Below, one piece after another: positions 8,905-16,589 of a stretch of 54,880 bases of DNA. Both the position numbers and the translations under genes were made by a program. The notes under the pieces were generated by a model, which saw only the letters and a program-made list of their open reading frames with translations, was not told the DNA's origin and searched no databases. This stretch comes from Gluconacetobacter tumulisoli (lineage in GTDB: Bacteria > Pseudomonadota > Alphaproteobacteria > Acetobacterales > Acetobacteraceae): the NCBI RefSeq assembly GCF_014174155.1, contig NZ_JABEQM010000019.1:1-54880 (forward strand), written 5' to 3'. Every line of letters begins with the position of its first letter. Positions within the stretch are counted from its first letter, which is position 1.

Positions 8905-9999
8905 TTATCCCGGACCGCCCGGCACGACGATCGTGTCCTGCGCGTGCAGTTCGAGTGTGACGTCATCCCCGGGGCGCGAGAGGTGCTGCCGTTCCCGGTG
9001 ATTTTCCGAAACCCGCATGGCGATCCGTTCGCCGGAGGCCAGGCGGATGAACAGTCGCGTGCTGTCGCCCTGGAACAGCGTGTCGGTGACGGTCCCCCTC
9101 AGCCGGTTTCCTTCCACGGGCGCGTCCTGGCGCACGGTGGCCAGCTTTTCCGGGTGCAGGACCAGGCGCAGGTCGCCATGGTCGGGGACCGCCCGCGCGG
9201 TCGCCAGGACCATGTCCTCCAGCTGCACGAAGTGGCTGTCCAGACGCCGGACCGGCAGCAGCGTCGCCTCGCCGATGAAGCCCGCGACAAAGGCGTTGTC
9301 CGGCGCGTCGTGCAGGCCGATCGGCGTGTCCAGCTGTACGATCCGGCCCTTGTTCATGACGGCGATCCGATCGCTCATGGTCAGGGCTTCGCGCTGGTCG
9401 TGGGTGACATAGATGATGGTCGCGGCCAGGCGGGCATGCAGATGCTTCAGTTCGATCTGCATCGTCTCGCGCAACTGCTTGTCGAGGGCCGAGAGCGGTT
9501 CGTCCATCAGGATCAGCGCCGGCTCGAAGATCATCGCCCGGGCCAGGGCCACGCGCTGGCGCTGCCCGCCGGACAGTTCGGTGATGCGCCGGTGCGCGAA
9601 GCCCGACAGTTCGACCATGTCCAGCGCCGCGCGCAGGCGCTCCGGCCAGAAAATCTTCGGGACCCCGCGCGCGCGCAGGGGAAACAGGATGTTGTCGGCG
9701 ACGTTCAGATGTGGAAACAGCGCGTAATTCTGGAAGACGATCCCGATATTGCGCTTGTGCGGCGCGTCCCGGGTGACGTCGCGCCCGTCGATCCACAGCG
9801 ATCCGCTATCCGGCCGCACAAATCCGCCCAGCATGCCCAGCAGGGTCGATTTCCCCGATCCCGACGGGCCGAGGATCGACAGGAATTCACCCTTTCGGAC
9901 ATCGAGCGACACCGTGTCGAGCGCGGTGAACGTCCCGTACCGCTTCGACACGGCGCGGATCGAAACCCCGTCGGGCGCGGCGCCGGTCATGTCCGCCAT
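8905..9999 (-). CDS. ABC transporter ATP-binding protein, PotA-like
   Basis: About 364 residues: an ABC ATPase followed by a C-terminal TOBE-type regulatory domain. Walker A is GPSGSGKST, the Q-loop is in VFQNYALFPHLNV, the signature is LSGGQRQRVALARA, Walker B is LILMDEPLSALD, and the switch His is in VTHDQ. It would energise the two permeases downstream. The frame is open to an ATG at 10074, but that start has no ribosome site and lies 8 bases from a likely LysR operator. I prefer ATG 9999 or 9990; the 9990 ATG overlaps the stop of a tiny upstream frame. It is the first gene of the operon ATPase-HAD-FAD oxidoreductase-binding protein-permease-permease-GMC. Confidence 0.88.
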   Translation of the reverse strand: MADMTGAAPDGVSIRAVSKRYGTFTALDTVSLDVRKGEFLSILGPSGSGKSTLLGMLGGFVRPDSGSLWIDGRDVTRDAPHKRNIGIVFQNYALFPHLNVADNILFPLRARGVPKIFWPERLRAALDMVELSGFAHRRITELSGGQRQRVALARAMIFEPALILMDEPLSALDKQLRETMQIELKHLHARLAATIIYVTHDQREALTMSDRIAVMNKGRIVQLDTPIGLHDAPDNAFVAGFIGEATLLPVRRLDSHFVQLEDMVLATARAVPDHGDLRLVLHPEKLATVRQDAPVEGNRLRGTVTDTLFQGDSTRLFIRLASGERIAMRVSENHRERQHLSRPGDDVTLELHAQDTIVVPGGPG

Positions 10000-10081
10000 G
10001 TCATGCTGTATGTGCGGTCCATCAGCCTCCCCTGGTCCGGTCGTTTCGATATCGGCGCGGTAGACCGGCGACATAAATCGT

Positions 10082-10201
10082 TAAATCAACAGGATTTATC
10101 TAGGTGCTGCGGCGTTGGCGCCGTCCTTGCCCAATCAGACAAACGCAGGCCGTTGCGAATTGCAATTGAAAAAAAGGCCGCGTCGAGATTACATCATGTA
10201 A
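10082..10201. promoter_or_regulatory. LysR-type operator region between the ABC operon and its regulator
   Basis: Three palindromes of the T-N11-A LysR-box form lie in this divergent spacer: TAAATC-N5-GATTTA (10082-10098), TTGC-N5-GCAA (10153-10165), and a perfect TTACAT-C-ATGTAA (10189-10201) that touches the regulator's own ATG. Such paired sites are usual for LysR regulators controlling themselves and a divergent operon. No close match to a sigma-70 promoter was found by eye. Confidence 0.5.
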
Positions 10202-11136
10202 TGTCGATACGCCGCCAGACCTTCCCGTCGATGAACGGCCTCGTGACCTTCGAGGCCGCCGTGCGTTGTGGCAGCTTCGCCCTTGCCGCGGCCGAACTGA
10301 ACGTGACGCCGCCGGCCGTCAGCCGCATGGTCGCGCGTCTGGAATCCGGCCTGAAAACCAGGCTGCTGATCCGCGCACCGCACGGCGTCGTTCCCAACGA
10401 GCCGGGACGGATCCTGTTCGACGCCATCGCCCGGGGCTTTTCCGGCATCGAGGCCGCGATCCGCGAGATCGAGGACCGTCGCGACGGGGTCGAGACCGTC
10501 ACGCTGTCCCTCTCCACCGGCTTTACGACCCACTGGCTGATGCCGCGCCTGCCGGCGTTCAAGGCCAGTTTCCCGGGGGTCGATCTGCGGTTCGACCTCA
10601 TCATGGGAGCGCTGGCGGGCCCTGTGCATGACGTGGATCTGGGCATGCGCTTCATCACCGTGCCCGAAGCGGGGCATGAGAGCGTCGCCATCATGCCCGA
10701 GACCATCGTGCCGGTCCGAAGCCCGTCCTTTCAGCTCGATCCCGGCATGACGGGTGCGCTGGCGTCGCTGCTGGCGGTGCGTCAGGGGGGCGTGTCGACC
10801 GTCAATCATGACTGGTCCACGCTCTTTCTCACCCATGGAGCCGATGCGATGGGCGATACGATGATTTTTACCGACTATGCCATTGTCGTACAGGCCGCGA
10901 TCCTGGGACAAGGCGTGGCGCTGGGATGGCTCAACGTCGTCGCGCGCTGGTTGCGGGTGGGCGTCCTGCGGCCCATCGACGGGCATGTCGCCAGAACCGG
11001 CCGCGTCTGCCATCTCGTCCGGCGCAGTGATCGGCCCCTCCGGCCCGTGGTGGGCCGGGTGCGCGACTGGCTGGTCAGCGAACTGCAGGACGATGTGGCG
11101 GCCGTGGGCCGGGAATTTCCGGCCCTGGCGCCGTAG
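10201..11136 (+). CDS. LysR-family transcriptional regulator
   Basis: A 311-residue protein of the GcvA/AmpR-like branch of LysR regulators. The N-terminal helix-turn-helix is clear (FEAAVRCGSFALAAAELNVT, then PPAVSRMVARLESGLKTRLL), followed by the linker helix and a substrate-binding domain with the LysR pattern TTHWLMPRLPAFKASFPGVDLRF. It starts at the ATG at 10201, at the edge of a perfect palindrome; the longer frame that opens far upstream is antisense to the ABC operon and is rejected. By position and by the LysR-box dyads it most likely activates the divergent transport/oxidation operon in response to the imported compound. Confidence 0.88.
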   Translation: MSIRRQTFPSMNGLVTFEAAVRCGSFALAAAELNVTPPAVSRMVARLESGLKTRLLIRAPHGVVPNEPGRILFDAIARGFSGIEAAIREIEDRRDGVETVTLSLSTGFTTHWLMPRLPAFKASFPGVDLRFDLIMGALAGPVHDVDLGMRFITVPEAGHESVAIMPETIVPVRSPSFQLDPGMTGALASLLAVRQGGVSTVNHDWSTLFLTHGADAMGDTMIFTDYAIVVQAAILGQGVALGWLNVVARWLRVGVLRPIDGHVARTGRVCHLVRRSDRPLRPVVGRVRDWLVSELQDDVAAVGREFPALAP

Positions 11137-11171
11137 CGCCATCCCCGTCGGCCGCGTTCGCTTTCGGAACG

Positions 11172-11186
11172 GCCGTTTTGAACGGC
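11172..11186. terminator. Hairpin between convergent lysR and thyX
   Basis: GCCGTT-TTG-AACGGC is a perfect 6-bp stem with a 3-base loop, in the 112-base convergent spacer. It could serve either strand. No long T-run follows. Confidence 0.35.
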
Positions 11187-11248
11187 AGGTTTCCGGCGCC
11201 GGGATTGGTGGAACGCTCTCCTCGCCCAGGCAAGGGAACGGTCGGGTT

Positions 11249-12199
11249 TCAGCGGGCGCGCGACCCGATTTCGGGCAGCAGGGCGATCAGTTCCGTCGCT
11301 TCGCGCTTCGACAGGCCGGCCGCCTGCAGGTCGACGGTCCCGTCTCCGGCCAGGATCGCACGCAGGGCGCGTAGCGCCGGGCCGGACAGCAGGGCAGCTT
11401 CCTGCATGTAGTCGCGGAACGCCTCGTAGGTCTGGGGCGCCCAGCGTTCGACCAGTGTCAGGATCGCGTCGGCATAGGCGCGGATTTCGTACTGGGCGTG
11501 GGCGTCGGCGCGCAGGCGCAGGAAATGCAGCAGGTTCCACAGATTGATCTGCCAGTAGAACTGCGTCATCACGTTGACCGGCAGGGTCATGCGCGCCAGT
11601 TCCCGCGCCACCACCGGGCGGTCCGGGTCGACGACGTTGCCGTCCTCGTCCTGGTTCAGCATCTCCAGATAATGGTCGTAGCAGCGCGTGGCGTCCTCGC
11701 GCAGCAGGTCCAGCACATGTTCGGCGGCCTCCATGGGCAGGATGTCGCCGCGGCCCTGCTTGTTGCTGGACGATTGGCGGGCGATGTCCTCGGGCCGGGG
11801 GAAATAGAATTCCTTTTCCAGCACCGAATAGCGCGCGGAATATTCGTTGATGCTGGCGGTGCGGTGGCGGAACCACTGCCGGGTGACGAAGATGGGCGCG
11901 CGGACGTGGAACTTCGCCACCGCCAGTTCGAACGGGCTGGTATGCCGGTTGCGCATCAGGTAGCGGATCAGCCCCCGGTCGTCCGAGGTGCTGCGCGTGC
12001 CCTTGCCGTACGACACGCGCGCGCCCTGCACGATGGCCTCGTCGCCGCCCATGTAGTCGATCAGGCGGACGAATCCGGTCTGCAGCACCGGCAGGGGGGT
12101 ATACAGCGCCTCTTCCGCCGCCGGGACGACGGTACGGCGGGTCTGGGTCCAGCCGGCGCGGGCGGCGTCGATCTGCGATTGCTGGTCCGTTGAAAACAT
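11249..12199 (-). CDS. thyX: Flavin-dependent thymidylate synthase ThyX
   Basis: A 316-residue ThyX, which methylates dUMP to dTMP using methylene-tetrahydrofolate and FAD/NADPH. The ThyX motif (RHR-x2-S-x-NEYS) is at residues 111-121 as RHRTASINEYS, and supporting blocks SPFELAVAKFHVRAPIFV and INLWNLLHFLRLR are intact. The start ATG at 12199 is preceded by a GGGAAG stretch. The longer frame to 12295 would run over the tmRNA promoter at 12289-12317 region, which argues for the shorter form. The protein is longer than many ThyX (about 220-250 residues), as in other alphaproteobacterial members with extended ends. Confidence 0.95.
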   Translation of the reverse strand: MFSTDQQSQIDAARAGWTQTRRTVVPAAEEALYTPLPVLQTGFVRLIDYMGGDEAIVQGARVSYGKGTRSTSDDRGLIRYLMRNRHTSPFELAVAKFHVRAPIFVTRQWFRHRTASINEYSARYSVLEKEFYFPRPEDIARQSSSNKQGRGDILPMEAAEHVLDLLREDATRCYDHYLEMLNQDEDGNVVDPDRPVVARELARMTLPVNVMTQFYWQINLWNLLHFLRLRADAHAQYEIRAYADAILTLVERWAPQTYEAFRDYMQEAALLSGPALRALRAILAGDGTVDLQAAGLSKREATELIALLPEIGSRAR

Positions 12200-12288
12200 C
12201 TGCTTCCCGCCCTGTCCGTGTGGTCCGATGGGCGCGCATATCACGAAACCGCCGGGTTCGCGACCGCGCCGTGCCGCGCGTGCACCGC

Positions 12289-12317
12289 TTGCCAACGGAC
12301 GGCGCGGACCCTATATC
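12289..12317 (+). promoter_or_regulatory. Sigma-70 promoter of the tmRNA gene
   Basis: TTGCCA (12289-12294) and TATATC (12312-12317) are separated by exactly 17 bases, a good match to a vegetative promoter, and lie just before the tmRNA acceptor piece. Expected transcription start is near 12324. Confidence 0.6.
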
Positions 12318-12385
12318 CCATGGTGCCGGAGGGGTTCGCCCCTTGGCTATGGCGATAAACGGCACGTGGAATAAATGTTGTGGAC

Positions 12386-12413
12386 CCGGGGGCGGTACCC
12401 GGCGTCTCCACCA
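12386..12413 (+). other. tmRNA acceptor piece: T-arm and CCA end
   Basis: Stem CCGGG (12386-12390) / CCCGG (12398-12402) with the 7-base loop GGCGGTA, followed by acceptor strand CGTCTCC (12403-12409), discriminator A and encoded CCA (12411-12413). The loop does not match the canonical T-loop TTCRANY. Confidence 0.75.
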
Positions 12414-12537
12414 GAACTCTCTCCGCTACGACCCTTCGGGGCAGGGGAGCAATGGGGACGAAACAGGCTCGACACGCATGGTAAAGACCTGCCTTTTGCC
12501 CGGTATTGTACCACCGTCATCGGGCTAAATCACAAGT

Positions 12538-12576
12538 GCCAACGATAACTCTGAGGTGCTCGCTGTCGCTGCATAA
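12538..12576 (+). other. tmRNA tag reading frame (ANDNSEVLAVAA)
   Basis: GCC AAC GAT AAC ... GCT GCA TAA encodes the 12-residue peptide ANDNSEVLAVAA followed by a stop. The AND(N) start is the SspB-recognised part in alphaproteobacterial tags, and the VAA end is the ClpX-recognised degron. The resume codon is GCC at 12538. Confidence 0.9.
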
Positions 12577-12676
12577 GTGACAAGCGCGGTTCGGGAGGGC
12601 ACCGGGCAACAGAAGCCCTCCCACTTTGCCGCCCGGTCGTGGCATCATGTCCGCTTCGTGAAGCTGATCCGCGGGT

Positions 12677-12697
12677 CCGTCCCTTGCAAGGGGACGG
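12677..12697 (+). terminator. Hairpin at the end of the tmRNA gene
   Basis: CCGTCCC-TTGCAAG-GGGACGG is a perfect 7-bp stem with a 7-base loop. It is followed by CGTTTG, a poor T-run, so it could be a terminator or a processing hairpin. Confidence 0.45.
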
Positions 12698-12805
12698 CGT
12701 TTGACGCATGGCTTGGACCTGTGGCACGGCGTGGCGCGAACCAGCATGGCCATCAAGTGCCGGTCGCCCGATCCAGGGGAGACCGGACGGTACGGAGAAG
12801 TCCGC

Positions 12806-13357
12806 ATGTCCGACGATCACGATGAGGAAAACGGTTTCGACGCCGCGATTCCCGACAGCCTCATACCCTACGACGCCTGGATCGAGGATGCGTACCGCGA
12901 GGTCATGCTGCGCGCACTGGACCAGGTCGGCCGTGACGGCCTGCCGGACGGGCATCATTTCTACATCACGTTCCTGACCGGCTGGCCGGGCGTGGAAATG
13001 CCGGCCCGGTTGCGCGCCCAGTACCCGCACGAGATCACGATCGTGCTGCAGCATCAGTTCTGGGATCTGAAGGTCGACCGCGCGGCGCAGACCGTGTCGG
13101 TCGGCCTGTCCTTCGGCGGCGTCGGATCGATCCTGGTCATTCCCGTCGCCGCCATCACGGCCTTCGCCGACCCCCATGTCCGGCTGGCCCTGCGCTTCAC
13201 CGCGCCGGAGCCGGAGGCGGAGAACGAAGAGTCCGCCCAGCCGGACGCGGAGGCCACGGCCCCCGCCCCGGCGGGGGACGAGCCGGTTGAGGAGCCGGCC
13301 TCGTCGCAGGTGGTCAGCCTTGCGGCCTTTCGGAAGAAAGGACCGGGCCAGGGCTGA
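12806..13357 (+). CDS. sspB: SspB, ClpXP adaptor for ssrA-tagged proteins (alphaproteobacterial type)
   Basis: A 183-residue protein with the SspB fold. Recognisable blocks are DSLIPYDAWIEDAYREVMLRAL, HHFYITFLTG, YPHEITIVLQHQFWDL, and VGLSFGGVGSILVIPVAAITAFADP, which lines the tag-binding groove. An acidic, Pro/Ala-rich flexible linker follows (about residues 130-170), and the C-terminus VVSLAAFRKKG is the place of the ClpX-binding tail in this family. SspB delivers ssrA-tagged proteins to ClpXP. The start ATG at 12806 has GGAG about 9 bases upstream; the longer frame overlaps the tmRNA end. It lies directly after the tmRNA gene that encodes the tag it reads. Confidence 0.92.
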   Translation: MSDDHDEENGFDAAIPDSLIPYDAWIEDAYREVMLRALDQVGRDGLPDGHHFYITFLTGWPGVEMPARLRAQYPHEITIVLQHQFWDLKVDRAAQTVSVGLSFGGVGSILVIPVAAITAFADPHVRLALRFTAPEPEAENEESAQPDAEATAPAPAGDEPVEEPASSQVVSLAAFRKKGPGQG

Positions 13358-13457
13358 ACCGCACGTCATCCGGAGCGCCCGGATGCGGCCGGGCGTCCCG
13401 TGAACCGCTACCACCCGGAACCAATCCGGGGGAGACAGGCACAAGGGAGATCGTCCG

Positions 13458-15122
13458 TTGAATGTTTCAACCACCCCGCCGAAGCCGGCGCTCAAGCCAT
13501 TCGTCTATGGCCCCCTCTTTCCCGCCCACGACGACGACACGCCGTGGAAGAAGCTGGACATCGAGGGCGTGCACACCACGGTCTGCGACGGGCGGACCGT
13601 GCTGCATGTCCGGCCCGAGGCCCTGAGCGAACTGGCGGCCCGCGCCTTCCACGACATCGCCCACCTGCTGCGGCCGGGCCATCTGGCGCAGCTGGCCAGG
13701 ATCCTGAAGGACCCCGAGGCCTCGGACAATGACCGCTTCGTCGCGCTGGACCTGCTGAAGAACGCCTGCATCGCCGCCGGCGGCGTGCTGCCGATGTGCC
13801 AGGATACCGGCACGGCCATCGTCTACGGCAAGAAGGGCCAGCGCGTCTGGGTCGACGGGAATGAGGAAGAGGCGTTCTCGCGCGGGGTCTACGACACCTA
13901 TACCCGCACCAGCCTGCGCTATTCCCAGATGGCGCCCCTGTCGATGTTCGAGGAAGTGAACACCGGCACCAACCTGCCGGTACAGTTCCATATCTCGGCA
14001 GCGCCCGGCGATTATCATGCCGAACAGATGGACCTGATGTTCATCGCCAAGGGCGGCGGGTCGGCCAACAAGACGTTCCTGTTCCAGGAAACCCGGGCCC
14101 TGCTGTCCAGCAAGGAAAACCTGCTGAAATGGCTGGACGTCAAGGTCCGCACGCTGGGCACCTCGGCCTGCCCGCCCTACCATCTGGCGGTGGTGATCGG
14201 CGGCATGTCGGCCGAACAGACGCTGGAGACGGTGAAGCTGGCCTCGACGCGCTGGCTGGATACCCTGCCGACCCAGGGCAGCCCGCTGGGCCACGCCTTC
14301 CGCGACCTGGAGATGGAGCAGGAGATCCTGAAGCTGACGCAGCATCTGGGCATCGGCGCCCAGTTCGGCGGCAAATATTTCTGCCACGATGTGCGGGTCG
14401 TGCGCCTGCCGCGCCATGGTGCGTCGCTGCCGGTGGGGATCGGCGTATCGTGCTCGGCCGACCGGCAGGTCAAGGCGCGGATCAGCGCGGACGGCATTTT
14501 CCTCGAACAGCTGGAAACCGACCCGGCCCGCTTCCTGCCGGAAACGACGGACGAGCATCTGGACGGCGATGTCGTGCAGGTCGATTTGAACCAGCCGATG
14601 GCCGAAATCCGCGCCCTGCTGTCGCGCTATCCCGTCCGCACGCGCCTGTCGCTCACCGGCACGATGGTGGTGGCCCGCGATATCGCCCATGCCAAGTTCC
14701 GCGAACGGCTGGAGCGCGGCGAGGGGCTGCCCGACTATCTGAAGGATCATCCGGTCTATTACGCCGGTCCGGCCAAGACGCCCGACGGGCTGCCCACCGG
14801 ATCGTTCGGCCCGACGACGGCGGGGCGGATGGACAGCTATGTCGCCATGCTTCAGGAAGCCGGCGGATCGTTCGTCATGCTGGCCAAGGGCAACCGCTCC
14901 AAGGCGGTGCGCGAGGCATGCCATAAATATGGCGGCTTCTATCTGGGATCGGTCGGCGGCCCGGCGGCGCGGCTGGCGAAGGATTGCATCCGCAAGGTCG
15001 AAGTCCTGGAATATCCGGAACTGGGCATGGAAGCGGTCTGGAAGATCGAGGTCGAGAATTTCCCCGCCTTCATCGTCATCGACGACAAGGGCAATGATTT
15101 CTACGATGGCCTGACGGGCTGA
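13458..15122 (+). CDS. fumA: Fumarate hydratase class I (iron-sulfur)
   Basis: A 554-residue class I fumarase, which hydrates fumarate to malate in the citric acid cycle and carries an oxygen-sensitive [4Fe-4S] cluster. It has the N-terminal alpha region and C-terminal beta region fused, as in E. coli FumA/FumB. Cluster-ligand cysteines are expected in [21 protein letters not shown] and YFCHDVRVV. The C-terminal half shows [17 protein letters not shown] and [12 protein letters not shown]. The start is the TTG at 13458: AGGGAG lies about 9 bases upstream, and there is no suitable ATG. The gene follows sspB by 100 bases and is followed closely by a VOC protein gene. Confidence 0.93.
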   Translation: MNVSTTPPKPALKPFVYGPLFPAHDDDTPWKKLDIEGVHTTVCDGRTVLHVRPEALSELAARAFHDIAHLLRPGHLAQLARILKDPEASDNDRFVALDLLKNACIAAGGVLPMCQDTGTAIVYGKKGQRVWVDGNEEEAFSRGVYDTYTRTSLRYSQMAPLSMFEEVNTGTNLPVQFHISAAPGDYHAEQMDLMFIAKGGGSANKTFLFQETRALLSSKENLLKWLDVKVRTLGTSACPPYHLAVVIGGMSAEQTLETVKLASTRWLDTLPTQGSPLGHAFRDLEMEQEILKLTQHLGIGAQFGGKYFCHDVRVVRLPRHGASLPVGIGVSCSADRQVKARISADGIFLEQLETDPARFLPETTDEHLDGDVVQVDLNQPMAEIRALLSRYPVRTRLSLTGTMVVARDIAHAKFRERLERGEGLPDYLKDHPVYYAGPAKTPDGLPTGSFGPTTAGRMDSYVAMLQEAGGSFVMLAKGNRSKAVREACHKYGGFYLGSVGGPAARLAKDCIRKVEVLEYPELGMEAVWKIEVENFPAFIVIDDKGNDFYDGLTG

Positions 15123-15173
15123 GGCCGGGCGATCGCGCCCGGCAAGCCCGACAGCAAGGGAGATCCCCGTTCC

Positions 15174-15566
15174 ATGCGCTTTACCGTCGATCGGCTGGAC
15201 CATGTCGTCATCACCGTCCGCAACCTGGAGGTTTCGGCGTCCTGGTATCAGCGGGTGCTGGGCATGGAGCGGGAGGAATACGGCCGCAACAACCGGACGG
15301 CGCTGAAATTCGGCGGCCAGAAGATCAACCTCCGCCCCCATGGGGCGGAGGGCTGGGCCACAGCCGACGACGCGCTGCCGGGCACCAGCGATCTGTGCTT
15401 CATCACTGCCGTGTCCAGTGGCGACGTGATCGAACATCTGGAAGGCTGCGGCGTCACGGTGACCGAGGGGCCGGTGGCGCGCCTGGGGGCGCTGGGGCCC
15501 ATTACCTCGGTCTATTGCCAGGACCCGGATGGCAATCTGATCGAGATCGGGTCCTACCAGGGATAG
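15174..15566 (+). CDS. VOC-family protein (glyoxalase/bleomycin resistance fold)
   Basis: A 130-residue single-domain vicinal-oxygen-chelate protein. LDHVVITVRNLEVSASWYQRVLGM supplies the first metal His and the opening beta-alpha unit; DLCFITA and the C-terminal SVYCQDPDGNLIEIGSY supply the other typical strands and the metal Glu. Family members include glyoxalase I, dioxygenases and fosfomycin-modifying enzymes; the substrate here is not predictable. AAGGGAGA sits about 10 bases before the ATG at 15174. It lies between fumarase and the aquaporin homologue with spacings of 51 and 16 bases, so it is probably co-transcribed. Confidence 0.85.
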   Translation: MRFTVDRLDHVVITVRNLEVSASWYQRVLGMEREEYGRNNRTALKFGGQKINLRPHGAEGWATADDALPGTSDLCFITAVSSGDVIEHLEGCGVTVTEGPVARLGALGPITSVYCQDPDGNLIEIGSYQG

Positions 15567-15582
15567 CGTCCGGGGGACTGCA

Positions 15583-16494
15583 ATGACCGGCGTGCCTTCT
15601 TCTCCGCCGCCCGTCGCGCCGGCGGACGATCCGGCGCTCTATCCCCATCCGCATGACCGTCCGCTGGCCGGCGAGCCCCATCCCGACCGGCTGGTCCATC
15701 CGCGCCTGTATGCGTGCGAATGCGCGGGCACGGTCCTGCTGATGGTCTTCGGGGTTGCCACCAATGTGCTGCTGGGGGCGGCATCCAGCCCGGTGGGGCG
15801 AGTCCTGTCGGCCTATCCCGCCTTGCAGGTCGCCTTGCAGGGCCTGTTTTTCGGCATGGGGGGCTCGATCGCGGCGCTGTCGCCCTTCGGGCGGGTCAGC
15901 GGCGGGCATGTCAGCCCATCGGTGACCCTGGCCTTCACCCTGGCTGGTCGTCTGGCCTGGCGGGACATGATCGGCTACATGGCCGCCCAGCTGGCGGGGG
16001 CCATCATCGGAACGGGACTGGTCGCGCTGGCCGGCCTGCTGTGGCCGCGCTGGGGCAGGTGGGCGGACGTCACGCATTTCGCCGCGACCGTGCCCTACGA
16101 CCGGGTGCCGCTGTCCTGGGCCTTCACCGGCGAGGCCTGCACCACCGCGCTGCTGATCACGGCCCTGCTCTTCACCGGGGGACATGCCCGCCTGCGCTGG
16201 GCGACGCCGCTGCTGGCCGGCCCGCTGTTCTTCACCTTGAACCCGTTTGAGGCCTGGCTGTCGGGCGACAGCACCAACCTGGCGCGCAGCCTGGGGCCGG
16301 CGCTGTTCTCCGGCCAGTGGCAGGGGTTCTGGATCTATTGCGTCGCCCCGTTCCTGGGGGCCGCGGCGACGGTGCTGATGATGCGCCTGCAGATGTTCGG
16401 CGAAATGCACCTGCACGAAGCCCGCATCGCCCATTTTGGCCACCATGGCCGGGCGCCCTTCCTGTTGCCCTGGCGGCGCAACCGGGAATCCTGA
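15583..16494 (+). CDS. Aquaporin/MIP-family channel homologue with altered NPA motifs
   Basis: A 303-residue membrane protein of the major intrinsic protein family, longer than usual (about 230-280) because of a Pro/His-rich N-terminal tail of about 40 residues. Six hydrophobic helices are visible. The first half-helix motif reads GGHVSPSVTLAF, with SPS at residues 111-113 in place of NPA. The second reads STNLARSLGPALFSG, with NLA at 232-234. The surrounding residues (TLAF, ARSLGP) keep the MIP pattern, so both pore motifs have diverged rather than being lost. Substrate could be water, glycerol or another small solute; selectivity cannot be assumed. The start ATG lies 16 bases after the VOC stop. 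Confidence 0.82.
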   Translation: MTGVPSSPPPVAPADDPALYPHPHDRPLAGEPHPDRLVHPRLYACECAGTVLLMVFGVATNVLLGAASSPVGRVLSAYPALQVALQGLFFGMGGSIAALSPFGRVSGGHVSPSVTLAFTLAGRLAWRDMIGYMAAQLAGAIIGTGLVALAGLLWPRWGRWADVTHFAATVPYDRVPLSWAFTGEACTTALLITALLFTGGHARLRWATPLLAGPLFFTLNPFEAWLSGDSTNLARSLGPALFSGQWQGFWIYCVAPFLGAAATVLMMRLQMFGEMHLHEARIAHFGHHGRAPFLLPWRRNRES

Positions 16495-16506
16495 GGCGGA
16501 GTTTTT

Positions 16507-16560
16507 AGGCTTTGCCCGAACCCACCAGGGCCCGAGGCGCTGGACCCCGATCATGGATAA
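16507..16560 (+). repeat. Dispersed palindromic repeat, copy 2
   Basis: Forward copy of the 53-bp element, 12 bases after the aquaporin-homologue stop and before the convergent PEBP gene. The second palindrome is slightly degraded here (CCAGGGCCCGAGGCGCTGG). The downstream ACCGGGGTCC (16563-16572) can pair with GGACCCCGAT. Confidence 0.75.
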
Positions 16561-16589
16561 TAACCGGGGTCCAAGGACGACAGCCCTGC

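Larger units (their letters stand above)
12324..12697 (+). ncRNA. ssrA: Circularly permuted (two-piece) tmRNA gene
   Basis: tmRNA rescues stalled ribosomes and tags the nascent protein. In alphaproteobacteria the gene is permuted and the product is two RNAs; this one fits. The acceptor piece comes first: a T-arm stem CCGGG/CCCGG (12386-12402), then CGTCTCC-A-CCA ending at 12413. After a 40-base spacer the coding piece starts at 12454 with GGGGACG, which pairs with CGTCTCC over 7 bp (one G-U). It continues with the D-like region AAACAGGCTCGACACGC. The tag frame is at 12538-12576. Then follows a perfect H-type pseudoknot: GGGAGGGC (12593-12600) with GCCCTCCC (12615-12622), and ACCGGGC (12601-12607) with GCCCGGT (12631-12637). 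Outer ends are estimates. Confidence 0.9.

Noticed and set aside
8944-10200. Long plus-strand open frame continuous with the LysR gene
   Set aside because: It is antisense to the ABC ATPase, has skewed Arg/Gln/Asp composition, and the LysR domain starts cleanly at 10201.
10075-12365. Other long frames around lysR and thyX (for example 10875-12365 minus)
   Set aside because: They overlap well-supported genes out of frame and show no motif.
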